From the NCBI GenBank assembly GCA_003602535.1, contig QQSA01000084.1, positions 1-6,931 of the forward strand: DNA of 6,931 nucleotides, in the 5' to 3' direction. This DNA is from Candidatus Poseidoniales archaeon (GTDB taxonomy: Archaea > Thermoplasmatota > Poseidoniia > Poseidoniales > Poseidoniaceae). Positions 5,584 through 6,931 of this stretch are shown piece after piece; within the stretch, counting starts at the first letter, position 1, and the number at the start of each line of letters is the position of its first letter. The notes under the pieces are model-generated. The model saw only the letters and a list, made by a program, of their open reading frames with translations. It searched no databases and had not been told where the DNA came from. The translations under genes and the position numbers were made by a program.

Positions 5584-6931
5584 TCACAGAGCGTCCCAAG
5601 TTCTTAGAACAGCACCGTCGCCAGTTTCTGGCACATAGCTAATTGTGACATACATGTCACGAATTGGCTCACCATTTGCATCCACTGATAGGATGTAAAT
5701 TGTATCGCCAGTGTCAAAGCTAGACTTAGTTGTCCCGTCATCAGCACCAACTGCATCGGTGAATGTCACCATGCTGTCAGAGTTACCTGGATAGAACCCG
5801 TAAACGGTGGTATCAGCAAGATTGTAAGATTCTTGCACTTCAACACCATCTGCACCTTGGTAATTGATATCTACTTGAACAGCCTGTGTAGCTAATTCAA
5901 CTTGACTTGCAGTTACTACAATTCGATGGAAATCTCCATTGTTTTCTACATCGAAAGTCATACGAGGTACACCCTTTGCGGAAGTATCTGCTAGACTAGA
6001 AGCCCAGACGTAGATTACACCAGATAGAACCACTGTTATTGCAACCATAAGAATGGTTGCGATAACTGGGCTCACAGCTTGCTCATCTTCATCAAGTGTC
6101 ATCTCTTCTAGAGATTCTTCTTCATCTTCACGGCGGCTCTGTAGAACCAGTGCGCTGACGAATAATCCCGCTGCGCTGATAGCGATCAGAGATGGTGCGA
6201 ATGACGGAACATCTGCTGTTCCAATCAAGCGTACTACAGTAGGTGTATCCTGAGCTGTTGCAATTGTTGATCCAAGGTTGCGAGGTTGCGCACACTCAGA
6301 TGCATTGTCATCAGTGCTCATCAAGTTGTTACACCAATTCTGATCTTCCAGCATTGGTCTACGATCGTTGTTCAGAGTAATTGCAGATAGTTCTCCATCC
6401 TCGGTGTATGTTGAAGTTCCAATTTCACCAGGACAACTCCATGCTGCTCCTTGCTTTCCATCATTGACACATGCGTGTGCATGCGGGTATGAGTAACCGA
6501 AGTAACGATCCTTTGGTGCCTTGAACATATCACATTCATCATCAACACAGGTCAATACATCAACTTCAACCCAGATTCTGTTAGTAGTCTGAGTGATGTA
6601 GACGTAGTCTGTAACTTCCAAAGTCTGTCCATATGCAGGAGGTACGAAGTACTGAGTTCCTAGATCGACACAAGCTTCGACTTCACAGTAATCTTCGCCC
6701 TTACTATCAGGTGAATCATATCCGTTGCTGTGGAATGTTACTTCCAACATGTGGTCGTAATTGTATGGACCTTGATCTCCACCGTGACCGATTGTGACAG
6801 TTGTTGGCACATAGGTTCCTGGCATTACGTTGGTAACTCCATTGTAATCGAAGCCAGTTAGGTCAGATAGGAAGTAATCAGGTACATTCTCTGCGACGTT
6901 GTCAACACGTACGTACAATGTTACACTGTCT
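5584..6931 (-). CDS. Secreted Cys-rich protein fused to an archaeal type IV pilin (5' end outside window)
   Basis: The frame stays open to the window edge, giving at least 448 residues; an in-frame TTG at 6918 is not needed as a start because codons continue upstream. Parts, numbered from the first codon in the window: an extracellular, beta-rich, acidic domain (1-about 238) with eight cysteines (82, 87, 128, 133, 154, 166, 200, 213) and an N-A-S glycosylation sequon at 209; a first membrane segment after VPSF (about 245-264) ended by SRRE, which looks like an archaeal C-terminal anchor tail; a short acidic linker (265-284); then AVSPVIATILMVAITV (285-300), the signature of archaeal type IV pilin N-termini, as part of a second membrane segment (to about 309); and a cysteine-free beta-rich pilin head (about 318-448) ending LRTWDAL. 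The pilin signature is normally within the first 20 residues of a protein. The predicted topology is out-in-out with the linker inside, where prepilin peptidase acts. The pilin domain is confident; the role of the N-terminal part is unknown. Confidence 0.85.
   Translation of the reverse strand, partial: DSVTLYVRVDNVAENVPDYFLSDLTGFDYNGVTNVMPGTYVPTTVTIGHGGDQGPYNYDHMLEVTFHSNGYDSPDSKGEDYCEVEACVDLGTQYFVPPAYGQTLEVTDYVYITQTTNRIWVEVDVLTCVDDECDMFKAPKDRYFGYSYPHAHACVNDGKQGAAWSCPGEIGTSTYTEDGELSAITLNNDRRPMLEDQNWCNNLMSTDDNASECAQPRNLGSTIATAQDTPTVVRLIGTADVPSFAPSLIAISAAGLFVSALVLQSRREDEEESLEEMTLDEDEQAVSPVIATILMVAITVVLSGVIYVWASSLADTSAKGVPRMTFDVENNGDFHRIVVTASQVELATQAVQVDINYQGADGVEVQESYNLADTTVYGFYPGNSDSMVTFTDAVGADDGTTKSSFDTGDTIYILSVDANGEPIRDMYVTISYVPETGDGAVLRTWDAL

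Noticed and set aside
5584..6102. Separate pilin gene starting at internal ATG 6102
   Set aside because: No stop codon separates it from the upstream domain and no ribosome site or promoter precedes it, so it is treated as part of one fused gene, with internal initiation kept only as an alternative.

Overview
The window looks like a chromosomal segment of an AT-leaning archaeon. A Pelota (aPelota) gene, a D-family DNA polymerase small subunit (DP1), a tRNA without encoded CCA and an archaeal type IV pilin signature (AVSPVIATILMVAITV) all point to Archaea, and PolD points to a euryarchaeal-type lineage. A folate-dependent formate-THF ligase, highly acidic surface tails and single-gene housekeeping layout fit marine Thermoplasmatota (Poseidoniales / Marine Group II). 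That placement is from general resemblance only, not from a database comparison.

Layout. Positions 1-2229 form a plus-strand block: the C-terminal half of fhs, then pelA (starting 4 bases after the fhs stop), then an unrecognised 93-residue protein (starting 2 bases after the pelA stop). The Shine-Dalgarno-like motifs of the second and third genes lie in the ends of the preceding genes, so the three look co-transcribed and translationally coupled. At 2229/2230 this block meets a minus-strand block end to end with no spacer: cinA-type amidohydrolase (3816-4499) followed by DP1 (2230-3756). A plus-strand tRNA-Val(UAC) at 4576-4648 diverges from cinA over a 76-base shared promoter gap and converges on a minus-strand HAD phosphatase (4699-5358, TTG start with a good Shine-Dalgarno). 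From 5359 to 5583 lies a 225-base non-coding gap packed with GC-rich hairpins. The right end (5584-6931, minus strand, N-terminus off the window) is a secreted Cys-rich protein fused in frame to an archaeal type IV pilin.

How the genes relate. Most are housekeeping: one-carbon activation (fhs), ribosome rescue (pelA), replication/proofreading (DP1), pyridine-nucleotide salvage (cinA domain) and a small-molecule phosphatase. No defence system, transposase, integrase or CRISPR is visible.

The two unusual parts are adjacent. The pilin-like protein joins what looks like a C-terminal membrane-anchor tail head-to-tail to what looks like an N-terminal prepilin signal, so a prepilin peptidase could split one chain into two surface proteins. 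Downstream of it is a set of perfect hairpins, two with 11-bp stems and identical loops, which read as UUCG on the pilin-coding strand, plus overlapping alternative pairings.
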